Assembly (NCBI GenBank): GCA_937123825.1
Contig: CAKZKQ010000273.1
Coordinates: 1 to 54,028 of the forward strand
Reading direction: 5' to 3'
DNA length: 54,028 nt
Source: an uncultured Pseudomonadota bacterium
GTDB taxonomy: Bacteria; Myxococcota_A; Bradymonadia; Bradymonadales; GCA-2716585
Shown here: one piece after another, positions 46,739 through 54,028 of the stretch
How the letters are laid out: each line of letters opens with the position of its first letter
Numbering within the stretch: position 1 is the first letter of the stretch
Position numbers and translations under genes: made by a program
Notes under the pieces: generated by a model
The model's input: only the letters and a program-made list of their open reading frames with translations
What the model was told of the DNA's origin: nothing
Database searches by the model: none

Positions 46739-48226
46739 ATGAGCAAACCCGACTACAGCGCCGTTGAAGCCCTTGAACCCCAACCTGTCTGGCACTTTTT
46801 TGCCGGAATGTCCGCCCACCCGCGTCCCTCGAAGCAAGAGGAGGCCGTGCGCCAGTGGGTCCTGAACATCGCCAAAGAGCACGGCTTCATCTCCCGCGTG
46901 GACGTGGTCGGCAACGTCGTCATCGAGGTGCCCGCGTCCCCCGGCCACGAAGACGCCCCCTTGATCGTGCTCCAGGGCCACCTGGACATGGTCACCGAGG
47001 CCAACCGGGACTCCACCCACGACTTCACCCGCGACCCCATTGAGTTGATCATCGACACCTGGGCCGAAGACGGACGCCAGATTGTGCGGGCCAACGGCAC
47101 CACACTCGGCGCGGACAACGGCATCGGCGTGTCATTGGCGCTGGCCGCGGCCACCGACCCCACCGTCACCCACGGCCCCCTGGAGCTGCTGCTGACCATC
47201 GACGAAGAGATGGGCATGACCGGCGCCGGTGAGCTTGAGCCCGGCTTCTTCCGGGGCCGTCGGATGATCAACCTCGACACCGAAGAAGACAACACCCTCT
47301 ACATCGGCTGCGCCGGCGGCATGGACACCACCTTGACCTGGGATCTGCCCACCTCGGAGTTGACCCCCGGTCACCAGACCTACCAGATCGAAGTCGGCGG
47401 CATGCGCGGCGGCCACTCCGGCGGCGACATCCACCAAAACCGAGGCAACGCCATCAAGACCCTCACCAGACTCTTGCGCGAGGTTCCCGGTGAAGTGCGC
47501 CTGGTGACCATGCAGGGCGGCAGCAAGCGCAACGCCATCCCCCGCGAAGCGGTGGCCACCATCTCCTGCTCCGCCCAGACCATCGCCACCCTCAAGCGGC
47601 ACGCCAAGACGCTGGCGACCACCGTCGCCGCCGAGTCCTACGAGCCGGGCACCCACATCACCATCACCCAGGCCAAGGCCACGGCCGCCATTGCGCAGTC
47701 GGCCACCGACCGCATCATCAAGGCTCTGGCCGCCGTCCCCAGCGGCGTCGTCGGCATGCACCCCAAGGTCGAAAACCTGGTTCAAACCTCCAACAACCTC
47801 TCCACAATCGAGCCCACCGCCACCGACAAAGGCCTCAAGCTCGTCGTCGGCCTTCTCTCACGCGGCTCCACTCGCTCTCTCCTGCACGCCGTCGCCGACC
47901 AACTCGACTCCATCGGCACCCTGGCCGGCGCCCGCGTCCAACAATACGGCGAATACCCCGGCTGGGAGCCCAACCCCGACTCTGAGCTGCTGGCCATCTG
48001 CAAATCGACCTACACCGACCTCTTTGAAGAATCCCCCGAGATCCTGGCCGTCCACGCCGGGCTGGAGTGCGGCATCATCGGCGAGCGCGTCGGCGGCCTC
48101 GACGCCATCTCCTTCGGCCCCGACATCCGAGGCGCCCACAGCCCCACCGAGCGCGTCTACGTCAAATCCGTCCAAAAATCCTGGCGGCTGCTCAAAGCCG
48201 TCCTCAAAAAGCTCGCCACACCCTAA
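46739..48226 (+). CDS. pepD: Aminoacyl-histidine dipeptidase (PepD)
   Basis: M20-family zinc dipeptidase of 495 residues, which cleaves Xaa-His dipeptides such as carnosine in the cytosol. Metal and catalytic residues are visible in order: QGHLDMV (His81, Asp83), GADNGIG (Asp126, bridging), IDEEMGMTGA (Glu156/157), NLDTEE (Asp180) and a C-terminal VHAGLECGIIGER (His). The lid domain GMRGGHSGGDIHQNRGNAIK is characteristic. Length matches the family. The ATG at 46739 starts homology (MSKPDYSAVEALEPQPVW); the ribosome-binding site is weak. It is followed by a repeat-rich noncoding stretch. Confidence 0.95.
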   Translation: MSKPDYSAVEALEPQPVWHFFAGMSAHPRPSKQEEAVRQWVLNIAKEHGFISRVDVVGNVVIEVPASPGHEDAPLIVLQGHLDMVTEANRDSTHDFTRDPIELIIDTWAEDGRQIVRANGTTLGADNGIGVSLALAAATDPTVTHGPLELLLTIDEEMGMTGAGELEPGFFRGRRMINLDTEEDNTLYIGCAGGMDTTLTWDLPTSELTPGHQTYQIEVGGMRGGHSGGDIHQNRGNAIKTLTRLLREVPGEVRLVTMQGGSKRNAIPREAVATISCSAQTIATLKRHAKTLATTVAAESYEPGTHITITQAKATAAIAQSATDRIIKALAAVPSGVVGMHPKVENLVQTSNNLSTIEPTATDKGLKLVVGLLSRGSTRSLLHAVADQLDSIGTLAGARVQQYGEYPGWEPNPDSELLAICKSTYTDLFEESPEILAVHAGLECGIIGERVGGLDAISFGPDIRGAHSPTERVYVKSVQKSWRLLKAVLKKLATP

Positions 48227-48507
48227 AAACCCAAAAAGGCCCAACAAGCCGCCAAAGCAGCCCATCAGGCCTCAAAACCCAATCCAAAGGCCCAACAAGC
48301 CATCAAAGCAGCCCATCCGACCCCCAGAAACCAAACGTATTTCGCCAAAATGCCCAACTCTGACCGGCGAAGCCAAGAACCCACCCATCACAAACCCCAT
48401 CAGGGAGCGCAGCGACCGCACCAAAAGCCTGCGCAGCAGGCGAACCAAAAGCAAGCGCAGCGCAGCGAACCGAAAGCAAGCCAAGCGCAGCGCCGGCGCC
48501 GCGAACT
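48227..48507. repeat. T-poor, repeat-rich intergenic stretch
   Basis: No gene is recognised between pepD and the nitronate monooxygenase gene. The + strand is strikingly poor in T and rich in A/C/G. A direct repeat of about 32 bases occurs at 48235-48266 and 48286-48317 (AAAGGCCCAACAAGCC shared, then two mismatches). Further on, short AGCGCAGCG and AAAGCAAGC units recur. Confidence 0.6.
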
Positions 48508-48540
48508 CGCAGTGGCGGCTAGCGCAGCGCCGCCACTGCG
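48508..48540. terminator. Hairpin across the nitronate monooxygenase stop
   Basis: Twelve perfect base pairs (48508-48519 with 48529-48540) around a nine-base loop. The stem includes the last codons of the minus-strand gene. There is no U-run on either side; a bidirectional terminator is possible. Confidence 0.4.
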
Positions 48541-49412
48541 TCGTGGTATTCGCGGGCGATGTCTTCGACGATTTGGGAGATGGGTTTGACCTCGTCGATC
48601 AAAGAGACGCCCTGGCCGGCGCTCCAGATGTCGCGCCAGCGTTTGGCGGCCTCAGGGCTGCGGTCGGGGGTGGTGTTGTCGGGGATGGTGTCTTTGAGGA
48701 AGTTGGCGTGGATGCCTGAGATCTTGTTGGTGTAGACGATGTCGTGGTGGTTGGCCTCGACGACCATCTCTTTGTAGCGGTCCTGGGCGCCGCACTCGGT
48801 GGAGGCGATGAAGCGGGTGCCGATGTAGGCCAGCTGCGCACCGAGCGCCAGAGACGCGGCCACCTGGGCGCCACCGGAGATGCAGCCCGCAGAGATGACG
48901 GGGACCGAGAGGTGTTTTTTGAGGTAGGGGATCAGGACGTAGGGGTTGACGGTGCCCGCGTGTCCCCCGGCGCCCTGGCTGACGGCGATGATGCCGTCTA
49001 CGCCGGCCGACTCTGCCTTCTTGGCATGTTTGAGGTGGATGACGTCGTGGAAGACGGTGGTGTCGTGGGCGTGGGCCTGCTCGACGAGCTGGGTGGGGTT
49101 GCCGTAGCTGGTCAGCAGGACGGGGACTTTGTACTCAAAGCACAGTTCAACGTCGCGGGCCAGGCGTTTGGGGTCGGTCAGGCCGATGGTGACGTTGATG
49201 CCAAAGGGCTTGTCGGTCTTGCTGCGGATCCACTGGAGGTCTTGTTCAAACTGCTCGGAGGTGCGGCAGTTGAGGCTGGGCATGGAGCCAAGGATGCCGG
49301 CCTCGGCGCAGGCGACGATCATCTCTTTGTTGGAGATGAGGAACATGGGGGCGCAGACCAGCGGGTATTTCAGGCCGAGTTTGCGGGAGAGGGGGGTGGA
49401 GAACGTCGTCAT
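48519..49412 (-). CDS. Nitronate monooxygenase-family flavoprotein
   Basis: FMN-dependent TIM-barrel enzyme of 297 residues in the nitronate monooxygenase/2-nitropropane dioxygenase family. Typical blocks are YPLVCAPMFLISNKEMIVAC at the N-terminus, DGIIAVSQGAGGHAG (flavin-phosphate loop), VPVISAGCISGGAQVAASLA and GTRFIASTECGAQDRYKEM. It likely oxidises nitroalkane-type toxins or a related substrate in the cytosol. AAGGAG precedes ATG 49412. It is the last gene of a three-gene operon, its ATG overlapping the previous stop as ATGA. Confidence 0.92.
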   Translation of the reverse strand: MTTFSTPLSRKLGLKYPLVCAPMFLISNKEMIVACAEAGILGSMPSLNCRTSEQFEQDLQWIRSKTDKPFGINVTIGLTDPKRLARDVELCFEYKVPVLLTSYGNPTQLVEQAHAHDTTVFHDVIHLKHAKKAESAGVDGIIAVSQGAGGHAGTVNPYVLIPYLKKHLSVPVISAGCISGGAQVAASLALGAQLAYIGTRFIASTECGAQDRYKEMVVEANHHDIVYTNKISGIHANFLKDTIPDNTTPDRSPEAAKRWRDIWSAGQGVSLIDEVKPISQIVEDIAREYHDAVAALR

Positions 49413-50362
49413 GGGGCTCCTTCTGGGGGCAAGAGGATGATTTTGCCGCGTGCGCGGCGCGTTTCCAGGTATGTCATCGCCTGGGCGCATGCGTCCATGG
49501 GCATTTGGCGGTCGATGATGGGTCTAAGTGCGCCTTGAAGCAACCACCCTGAAATCTGGTCGAGGTCTGGCCGGTGGCTGCGGACGATGACCAGGTGTGC
49601 GCGGCCAAGGCCAGCGCGGGCCATCAGCTCGCGGCGCACGGAGCTGAGCCTGGGGATGGCGGTGGCGAAGCGCCCTTTGGGTTTGAGCAGGTGTTTGACC
49701 TTTGGGTAGGGGTGGTTGCCGTAGATGTCAAAGAAGGCGTCAAAGCGCTCTGTGGTCGCGCGCAGGTCGGTTTGTGTGTAGTCGATGACCTGATGGGCGC
49801 CCAATTGGGTGACGTGCTCGGCGTTGCGTCCGCTGCACACGGCGGTGACGCGGGCGCCCAGCGCGCGGGCGATTTGAACGGCCACGGTGCCGACGCCGCC
49901 CGAGGCGCCGTTGAGGCAGACGTGGGTGTTGGGGCCGACCTGGAGTTGGTCGCGCAGCGCTTGCAAGGCGGTCAGGGAGACCAACGGGATGGCGGCGGCG
50001 TGCGCGGGGTCGAACTCGGGGGGTTGCGGGGCCAGATCGGTGGTGTCGACGGCCACAAACTGGGCGCATGAACCCGCGGTCCAGGGTGAGATCATGCCGT
50101 AGAGGGCGTCTCCGAGGTCAAAGTCGGTCACAGAGGGGTGTTTTTCCACCACGACGCCCGCCACATCGTGTCCGGGTGTGCGCGGAAAGCGCGAGCCGCT
50201 CAGGAGCTTCATGCGTCCCTTGCGCACCAGAACATCCTTGGGGTTGAGGGCGGCGGCCTGGACCTTGAGCAAGACCTGTCCTGGCCCTGGGGTGGGGCGC
50301 GCGGTGTTGCGCCAGGCGACGACGGAGGATGGGCCGAACTGGTCGTAGAGGATGGCTTTCAT
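49409..50362 (-). CDS. NADPH:quinone oxidoreductase-like MDR protein
   Basis: Zinc-free medium-chain dehydrogenase/reductase of 317 residues. MKAILYDQFGPSSVV opens the GroES-like domain, ALNPKDVLVRKG and FPRTPGHDVAGVV follow, and NGASGGVGTVAVQIARALGA is the NAD(P)H-binding glycine-rich turn. No zinc ligand pattern is seen. It probably reduces quinones or enones. ATG 50362 overlaps the esterase stop as ATGA and lacks its own ribosome-binding site, so its translation must be coupled. The frame extends upstream to 51331, but that part is antisense-like noise. Confidence 0.92.
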   Translation of the reverse strand: MKAILYDQFGPSSVVAWRNTARPTPGPGQVLLKVQAAALNPKDVLVRKGRMKLLSGSRFPRTPGHDVAGVVVEKHPSVTDFDLGDALYGMISPWTAGSCAQFVAVDTTDLAPQPPEFDPAHAAAIPLVSLTALQALRDQLQVGPNTHVCLNGASGGVGTVAVQIARALGARVTAVCSGRNAEHVTQLGAHQVIDYTQTDLRATTERFDAFFDIYGNHPYPKVKHLLKPKGRFATAIPRLSSVRRELMARAGLGRAHLVIVRSHRPDLDQISGWLLQGALRPIIDRQMPMDACAQAMTYLETRRARGKIILLPPEGAP

Positions 50363-51408
50363 GGGTGTTGTGTTGGGTTGGAGCGCTCGAGGGTGTCTTG
50401 GACAAAGTCGCCGATCTGGTGGATGGCTTTGCGGCCTTCTTTGAGCGCCCAACTGAAGACCGGCCAGACGTGGATCATGCCGGGGCCGACCAGGAGTTTG
50501 GTCTCGACACCCGCGTCTTCGAGTCGCTTGGCCAGGGCGAGGTCTTCGCTGTGGAAGGCTTCGGCGTCTCCGGTCAGGAGCATGGTGGGAGGCAGGCCTT
50601 TGAGGTCGGCCTGGAGCGGCGAGGCCTGGGGGGTGTTGGGGTCGGCGCCCTGGAGGTAGTGCTGGGAGTAGATGGTCAGGGTGTCGTGGTCGAGGTAGCA
50701 CCAGCGGGCGTGTTCCTGGATGCTCTGGCCGCTGAGGGTCAGATCGACCCAGGGGCTGAGCAGGACCAGCGCGGCGGCGTTGGGCAGGCCTTCTTTGATG
50801 GCTCCCAGCGCGACTTCGAGGGTCATGTTGCCGCCCGCGGAGTCTCCGGCCACGATGAGGCGTTCGGGGGGGACTTCCTTGAGGATCTGGCGGTAGGCGC
50901 GTTGGCCGTCTTCGATGGGTGCGGGAAAGGGGTGCTCGGGGGCCATGCGGTAGTCGGGGGCCAGGCAGCGGGCCTGGGTGACATGGGCCAGTCGGGCGAT
51001 CATGTCGCGGTGGCTGCCGGGGGAGCAGACCACGTAGCCGCCGCCGTGAAAGTAGAGGATGGTGGCGCCGGTGTCGGGGTCCCAGCCCTTGGGGGTGTGG
51101 ACCTCGGTGGGCATGCCGGCCCAGGTGATGCGGGTAAAGTCGGTGCTGCGGCGCACGTCGGGCAAGACGGGGGCGTCGGGGGTCAGACGGCGCGTTTGTT
51201 GTGGGGTGAGCCGACGGGAGCGCTGGGTCATGCGGCGCAGGATCTCGGCGGTCAACTCGTAACGAAAGGACCACTGGGGGTGACGCGGGCCGCGGACAAG
51301 GCGACGCATGCCCACGACCATCCACAAGCAAACGGTCACGATGGCCATCAGCGGGTGGGCGGCCAGGCTCGGTGGGTGTCGGGCGGGTGTGAGGGCGGTG
51401 GAGGACAT
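50359..51408 (-). CDS. Hormone-sensitive-lipase-type esterase
   Basis: Alpha/beta-hydrolase fold-3 (HSL family) of 349 residues. The oxyanion motif HGGG is at 121-124, the nucleophile Ser190 lies in GDSAGGN, and the later LTGDAEAFHSED and GMIHVWP supply the Asp and His. An N-terminal hydrophobic helix (about 20-37, LMAIVTVCLWMVVGM) suggests membrane association. It hydrolyses short-chain esters or lipids. ATG 51408 was chosen because the upstream 51 codons look non-homologous; the ribosome-binding site is weak. First gene of the three-gene operon. Confidence 0.92.
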   Translation of the reverse strand: MSSTALTPARHPPSLAAHPLMAIVTVCLWMVVGMRRLVRGPRHPQWSFRYELTAEILRRMTQRSRRLTPQQTRRLTPDAPVLPDVRRSTDFTRITWAGMPTEVHTPKGWDPDTGATILYFHGGGYVVCSPGSHRDMIARLAHVTQARCLAPDYRMAPEHPFPAPIEDGQRAYRQILKEVPPERLIVAGDSAGGNMTLEVALGAIKEGLPNAAALVLLSPWVDLTLSGQSIQEHARWCYLDHDTLTIYSQHYLQGADPNTPQASPLQADLKGLPPTMLLTGDAEAFHSEDLALAKRLEDAGVETKLLVGPGMIHVWPVFSWALKEGRKAIHQIGDFVQDTLERSNPTQHP

Positions 51409-51501
51409 GGTGGTTCTCTGGCCAGTGTGTGCCTTAGTGCGGTCTGGACTTTGATGGCCGCACGATGTGCGGCGTTGGGGAGAGGTCCAGGTGACGCGGT
51501 G

Positions 51502-51526
51502 CCACAGTCCAGTGCGCGGACTGCGG
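51502..51526 (-). terminator. Hairpin after the glycosidase-like gene
   Basis: CCACAGTCC (51502-51510) pairs with GGACTGCGG (51518-51526) with one wobble. It lies 75 bases after the stop at 51601 and before the esterase start. No U-run. Confidence 0.3.
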
Positions 51527-51600
51527 GGATCAGATTGTGCCAGGGCTGCGCCAGAGCACAAGCCCCCGCGCTCTTTTAAGGTCGGTATTCGGTCTTGAGA

Positions 51601-54028
51601 TCACTCACCGGCGGTGGTGAACTCAAAGGCGAACTCAATGGGGAGGAGTTCGGGCAGCGCGTCCTCGGGGGCGACTTCGTAGAGGCCTTTGATGAGGTTT
51701 TCGGTGCTTTCGCGGTCAAGGCCGCCGACGGAGTTGATGAGCGCCACGAGGTCTTCGGTGGCGACCTGGCCCACGACCCCGGCGTTTTCCAGATTGTCCA
51801 GCCCGTCGCTGTCGTCGGCCACCAGGTTGAGGGTGAAGGTGGCGTTGACCAGCGAGAGTTGTCCGATGACGTCTCCGGCGCTGTCGCGGATGGTCAGCGG
51901 GTAGCTCTCGGTGACGCCGGACCACTGGAGGCCTTCTTCGCCGAAGGTGCCCTCAATGCTCTGCTCGGTCTCTTCGTCGGGCAGGAGGTTGCGGTTGAAG
52001 TCCTGGGCGAGCCGCAGGGTCAGGTCGCTTTCGCCAAGCGCGGTCTCGGGGTCAAACTGGAGGCCAAAGAGGAGTTGGGGCATGAAGCTGGGGATGACCG
52101 TGCCCGCCAGGGCGTCTTCGGGCACGACCAACTCGACCAGTCCGCTGTTGGTCAGGAAGAGGGCGTTGGGCAGTTGCTCCCACTCCTCGTTGATGGGGGC
52201 GAAGGTGCGCTCGATGAGGCGCTGAAGCTGTTCGTCACGGCGAGTCCAGAAGAAACCGGTGCTGGTCTGCTCGAGGTAGCCGTAGGGGTAGGCGGTCTTG
52301 GTGTCGGGCTTGGGCTCGATGAGCAGGTCGAGCGGGTAGCGGTAGATGGACTCCATCTGACCAAAGAGCAAGAGCACGTCCTGGGTGATGGCCGAGGCGT
52401 TGTCCAGGTGCTGCTGGGCCGCCGCCTGGGCGCTCTCACGGATGGACTCGTCGGGCTCACGCGGGGGCTGGGCGGCGGCCGCCGCGCGGACCTCCTCCAG
52501 CCACGGGCGCATCGCCTCCACACCCTCGTAAAGCTCCACCGCGTGCTCCACGCGGCGGACATAGACGTAGAGCGACGTGTAAAGCTCTTCGTAAAGGACC
52601 TTCTGGTCGTCGGCGCCGTTGGCCAACGCCTGCGGCAGCGGCTCAAGCGCCTGCTGGTACTGTCCCATCATGACTTTGAGCGCCGCCAGATCGTTGTCCT
52701 GCCAGGCCTCAAAGGCCGCCTCGTCCAACTCCAAAATGCTCTGAAACGACGGCTTCGGACGCCTCGCCAGAATCCCCGCCTGCTCGCCGACCTCATCCTG
52801 ATCCAGCTCCCCGGCCACGTAGAAGTAAAGCAGCGGGGTCTCGTCGTAGAAGTGCTGGACCTGCAAGTCCGTCCACAAACCCAGCGCCTCCACCATCGCG
52901 TCACCGTTTTCGCCGTAGACCGGCGCCAACCACGCCAAATAGTCCTTCCACGAGGTCTGACCGTCCCAGGTGATCTGGGTCAGGTGGTGGTCGTACTGCC
53001 AATAGGTCCACTCACGGCCCGTGGTGAAGGTGACGTGGCCAGTGACGTCGTGGTTGGGCAGGATTTCGGTGATGTCATACTCGCGCGAGAAGCCCGTGAT
53101 GGGCAAAACCACCGGCGCGTTGTTGTCAAAACCCAACCACCAGGCCGTCTCGGGGAAGAAGATCTGGTCCCGGGTGCCGTTGGCCTGCTCCATGTACTCG
53201 ATCTGGTGCTCAAAGGTCTCGCAGTCGTAGACCGGGGCCGGGTGATCCAGGGTGTAGAACATCGTGGTGTGGACGTAGGAGGCCAGATCCGCGTCCGCCT
53301 TCAGCGGCAAATGGAAGTAATAGCCGCCCTCCTCGTCCTCCAGCGAGCACGTGATGTGGATCCAGGCCACCGCCCGCACGTCGGCGTGCTCGGCCTTGAT
53401 GTGGTCCATGGCGATCTGCATCCAACGGATGATGTCCGCGTCGGCAGGCTTGGTGAACTCGCTGGCCCCGATCTGAAAACCAATCTGGTTGAGCCCGCCC
53501 GCCAGGACCGCGTCCATCCGGCGCTTGATCTGGTCCTCTTCAGGCTCGTCGTTGGTGCGGATCATCTTGTAGGCGTTCTGCTGCTCATCGACAAAGCCAA
53601 TGAACGCCCCGATCTCCACCCCATAGCTGTTGGCCTCGGCCACGATGTCCTGCATGTAGGGCGTCCAGGCCTCCAGATCGACCGTCTTGAGCATGTGGAA
53701 CGACAAGACGTTCTGGCGGTTGCGCGCCATCCACTTCAGGTAGTTGCTCACAAAGGGCCGAAAGCGCGCCTCGGGACGCAACATAAAGTCGCTCATCACA
53801 ATTGGGTGCTGCGTGTGCTCGTGAAAGCCTCGCTGCGTAAACGCCGGCGTCACCAACTCCCCATCGTAGTCCCCAGGCAGACTCAGCGCCTCGTTGGACG
53901 GGTAAACGGTCTGCTCCGGGTGAATGTAGCGCACGCCAATGTCACCGGCGACCTCGTAGAGCCCGTACATCGCCCCCACGTCCGTGCTGGCCGTGATGCG
54001 CAGCCCCGTGCGGCCCGGCAAGAAGGTC
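51601..54028 (-). CDS. Large glycosidase-like protein (5' partial)
   Basis: At least 806 residues; the frame is open beyond the window edge, so the N-terminus and any signal peptide are missing. The visible start (LRITASTDVGAMYGLYEVAG, DIGVRYIHPEQTVYP) matches the pattern of N-terminal domains in GH67/GH20-type glycoside hydrolases. A TIM-barrel-like middle follows (FHEHTQHPIVMSDFM, SFHMLKTVDLEAW, VAWIHITCSLED, FPETAWWLGFDNN), then helical and beta segments. Probable polysaccharide degradation, with no catalytic Glu/Asp assigned by me. Low similarity leaves a binding-only role possible. The C-terminal part carries an Asp-rich turn (VADDSDGLDNLENAG). Confidence 0.65.
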   Translation of the reverse strand, partial: TFLPGRTGLRITASTDVGAMYGLYEVAGDIGVRYIHPEQTVYPSNEALSLPGDYDGELVTPAFTQRGFHEHTQHPIVMSDFMLRPEARFRPFVSNYLKWMARNRQNVLSFHMLKTVDLEAWTPYMQDIVAEANSYGVEIGAFIGFVDEQQNAYKMIRTNDEPEEDQIKRRMDAVLAGGLNQIGFQIGASEFTKPADADIIRWMQIAMDHIKAEHADVRAVAWIHITCSLEDEEGGYYFHLPLKADADLASYVHTTMFYTLDHPAPVYDCETFEHQIEYMEQANGTRDQIFFPETAWWLGFDNNAPVVLPITGFSREYDITEILPNHDVTGHVTFTTGREWTYWQYDHHLTQITWDGQTSWKDYLAWLAPVYGENGDAMVEALGLWTDLQVQHFYDETPLLYFYVAGELDQDEVGEQAGILARRPKPSFQSILELDEAAFEAWQDNDLAALKVMMGQYQQALEPLPQALANGADDQKVLYEELYTSLYVYVRRVEHAVELYEGVEAMRPWLEEVRAAAAAQPPREPDESIRESAQAAAQQHLDNASAITQDVLLLFGQMESIYRYPLDLLIEPKPDTKTAYPYGYLEQTSTGFFWTRRDEQLQRLIERTFAPINEEWEQLPNALFLTNSGLVELVVPEDALAGTVIPSFMPQLLFGLQFDPETALGESDLTLRLAQDFNRNLLPDEETEQSIEGTFGEEGLQWSGVTESYPLTIRDSAGDVIGQLSLVNATFTLNLVADDSDGLDNLENAGVVGQVATEDLVALINSVGGLDRESTENLIKGLYEVAPEDALPELLPIEFAFEFTTAGE

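Noticed and set aside
50363..51331. N-terminal extension of the quinone oxidoreductase frame
   Set aside because: Arg/Pro/His-rich shadow of the esterase gene; MDR homology starts exactly at ATG 50362, which overlaps the esterase stop.

Overview
The window looks like a piece of a high-GC bacterial chromosome from the Myxococcota/Bradymonadota (deltaproteobacterial) sphere. This is an inference from style, not a taxonomic proof. The grounds are about eleven predicted lipoproteins with Asp/Pro-rich linkers, thrombospondin-3-like DTDGDG calcium repeats, MopE-like DNDCDG motifs, PPC-like domains, a vWA domain, a C-type lectin domain, ankyrin and leucine-rich repeat proteins, and a -24/-12 promoter. 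I see no rRNA, tRNA, CRISPR array, transposase or phage gene.

Layout. 1-7.2 kb: a sulfatase-fold enzyme (5' end outside the window) overlapping an ABHD18-like hydrolase, a convergent TPR-type lipoprotein, then a tight run of AbgT-family transporter, BRCT/propeller-like protein and Nudix hydrolase. 7.2-10.5 kb: a small unknown protein, a 170-bp palindromic MITE-like element, an ADP-ribosylglycohydrolase, a degenerate CPBP-like membrane protein and a very long terminator-like hairpin. 10.6-20.1 kb: two minus-strand surface lipoproteins, one Cys-rich with PPC-like domains and one a 2411-residue beta-helix protein with ten units of about 140 residues. 20.5-29.2 kb: a HAD-like phosphatase, a small ORF and an LRR protein, a MopE-motif lipoprotein, a vWA lipoprotein, a zinc-knuckle membrane protein, an unknown lipoprotein and a dCMP-deaminase-like enzyme. 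29.3-35 kb: an 1892-residue lipoprotein with exactly thirty 51-residue four-Cys repeats. 35.3-42.4 kb: an ankyrin-Tudor fusion, a Cys-rich lipoprotein coupled to a helix-turn-helix-like protein, a lipoprotein with BPI-like and C-type-lectin regions behind a sigma-54 promoter, and a small beta-barrel-like lipoprotein. 42.5-54 kb: dienelactone hydrolase, an acidic lipoprotein, an octaheme cytochrome c, PepD, a three-gene operon (esterase, quinone oxidoreductase, nitronate monooxygenase) whose genes overlap by ATGA, and the 3' part of a large glycosidase-like gene.

How it fits together. Most of the window encodes envelope or surface proteins built from repeats. Two of them (10.6 and 29.3 kb) end in a closely related module, so they probably share an attachment or export step. 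Two intracellular repeat proteins (5.2 and 21.2 kb) share a roughly 65-residue module that I do not recognise. Enzyme genes are ordinary metabolism or detoxification. Many gene pairs are divergent or convergent, and their gaps carry strong inverted repeats: terminator-like where genes converge, operator-like or of unknown function where they diverge.
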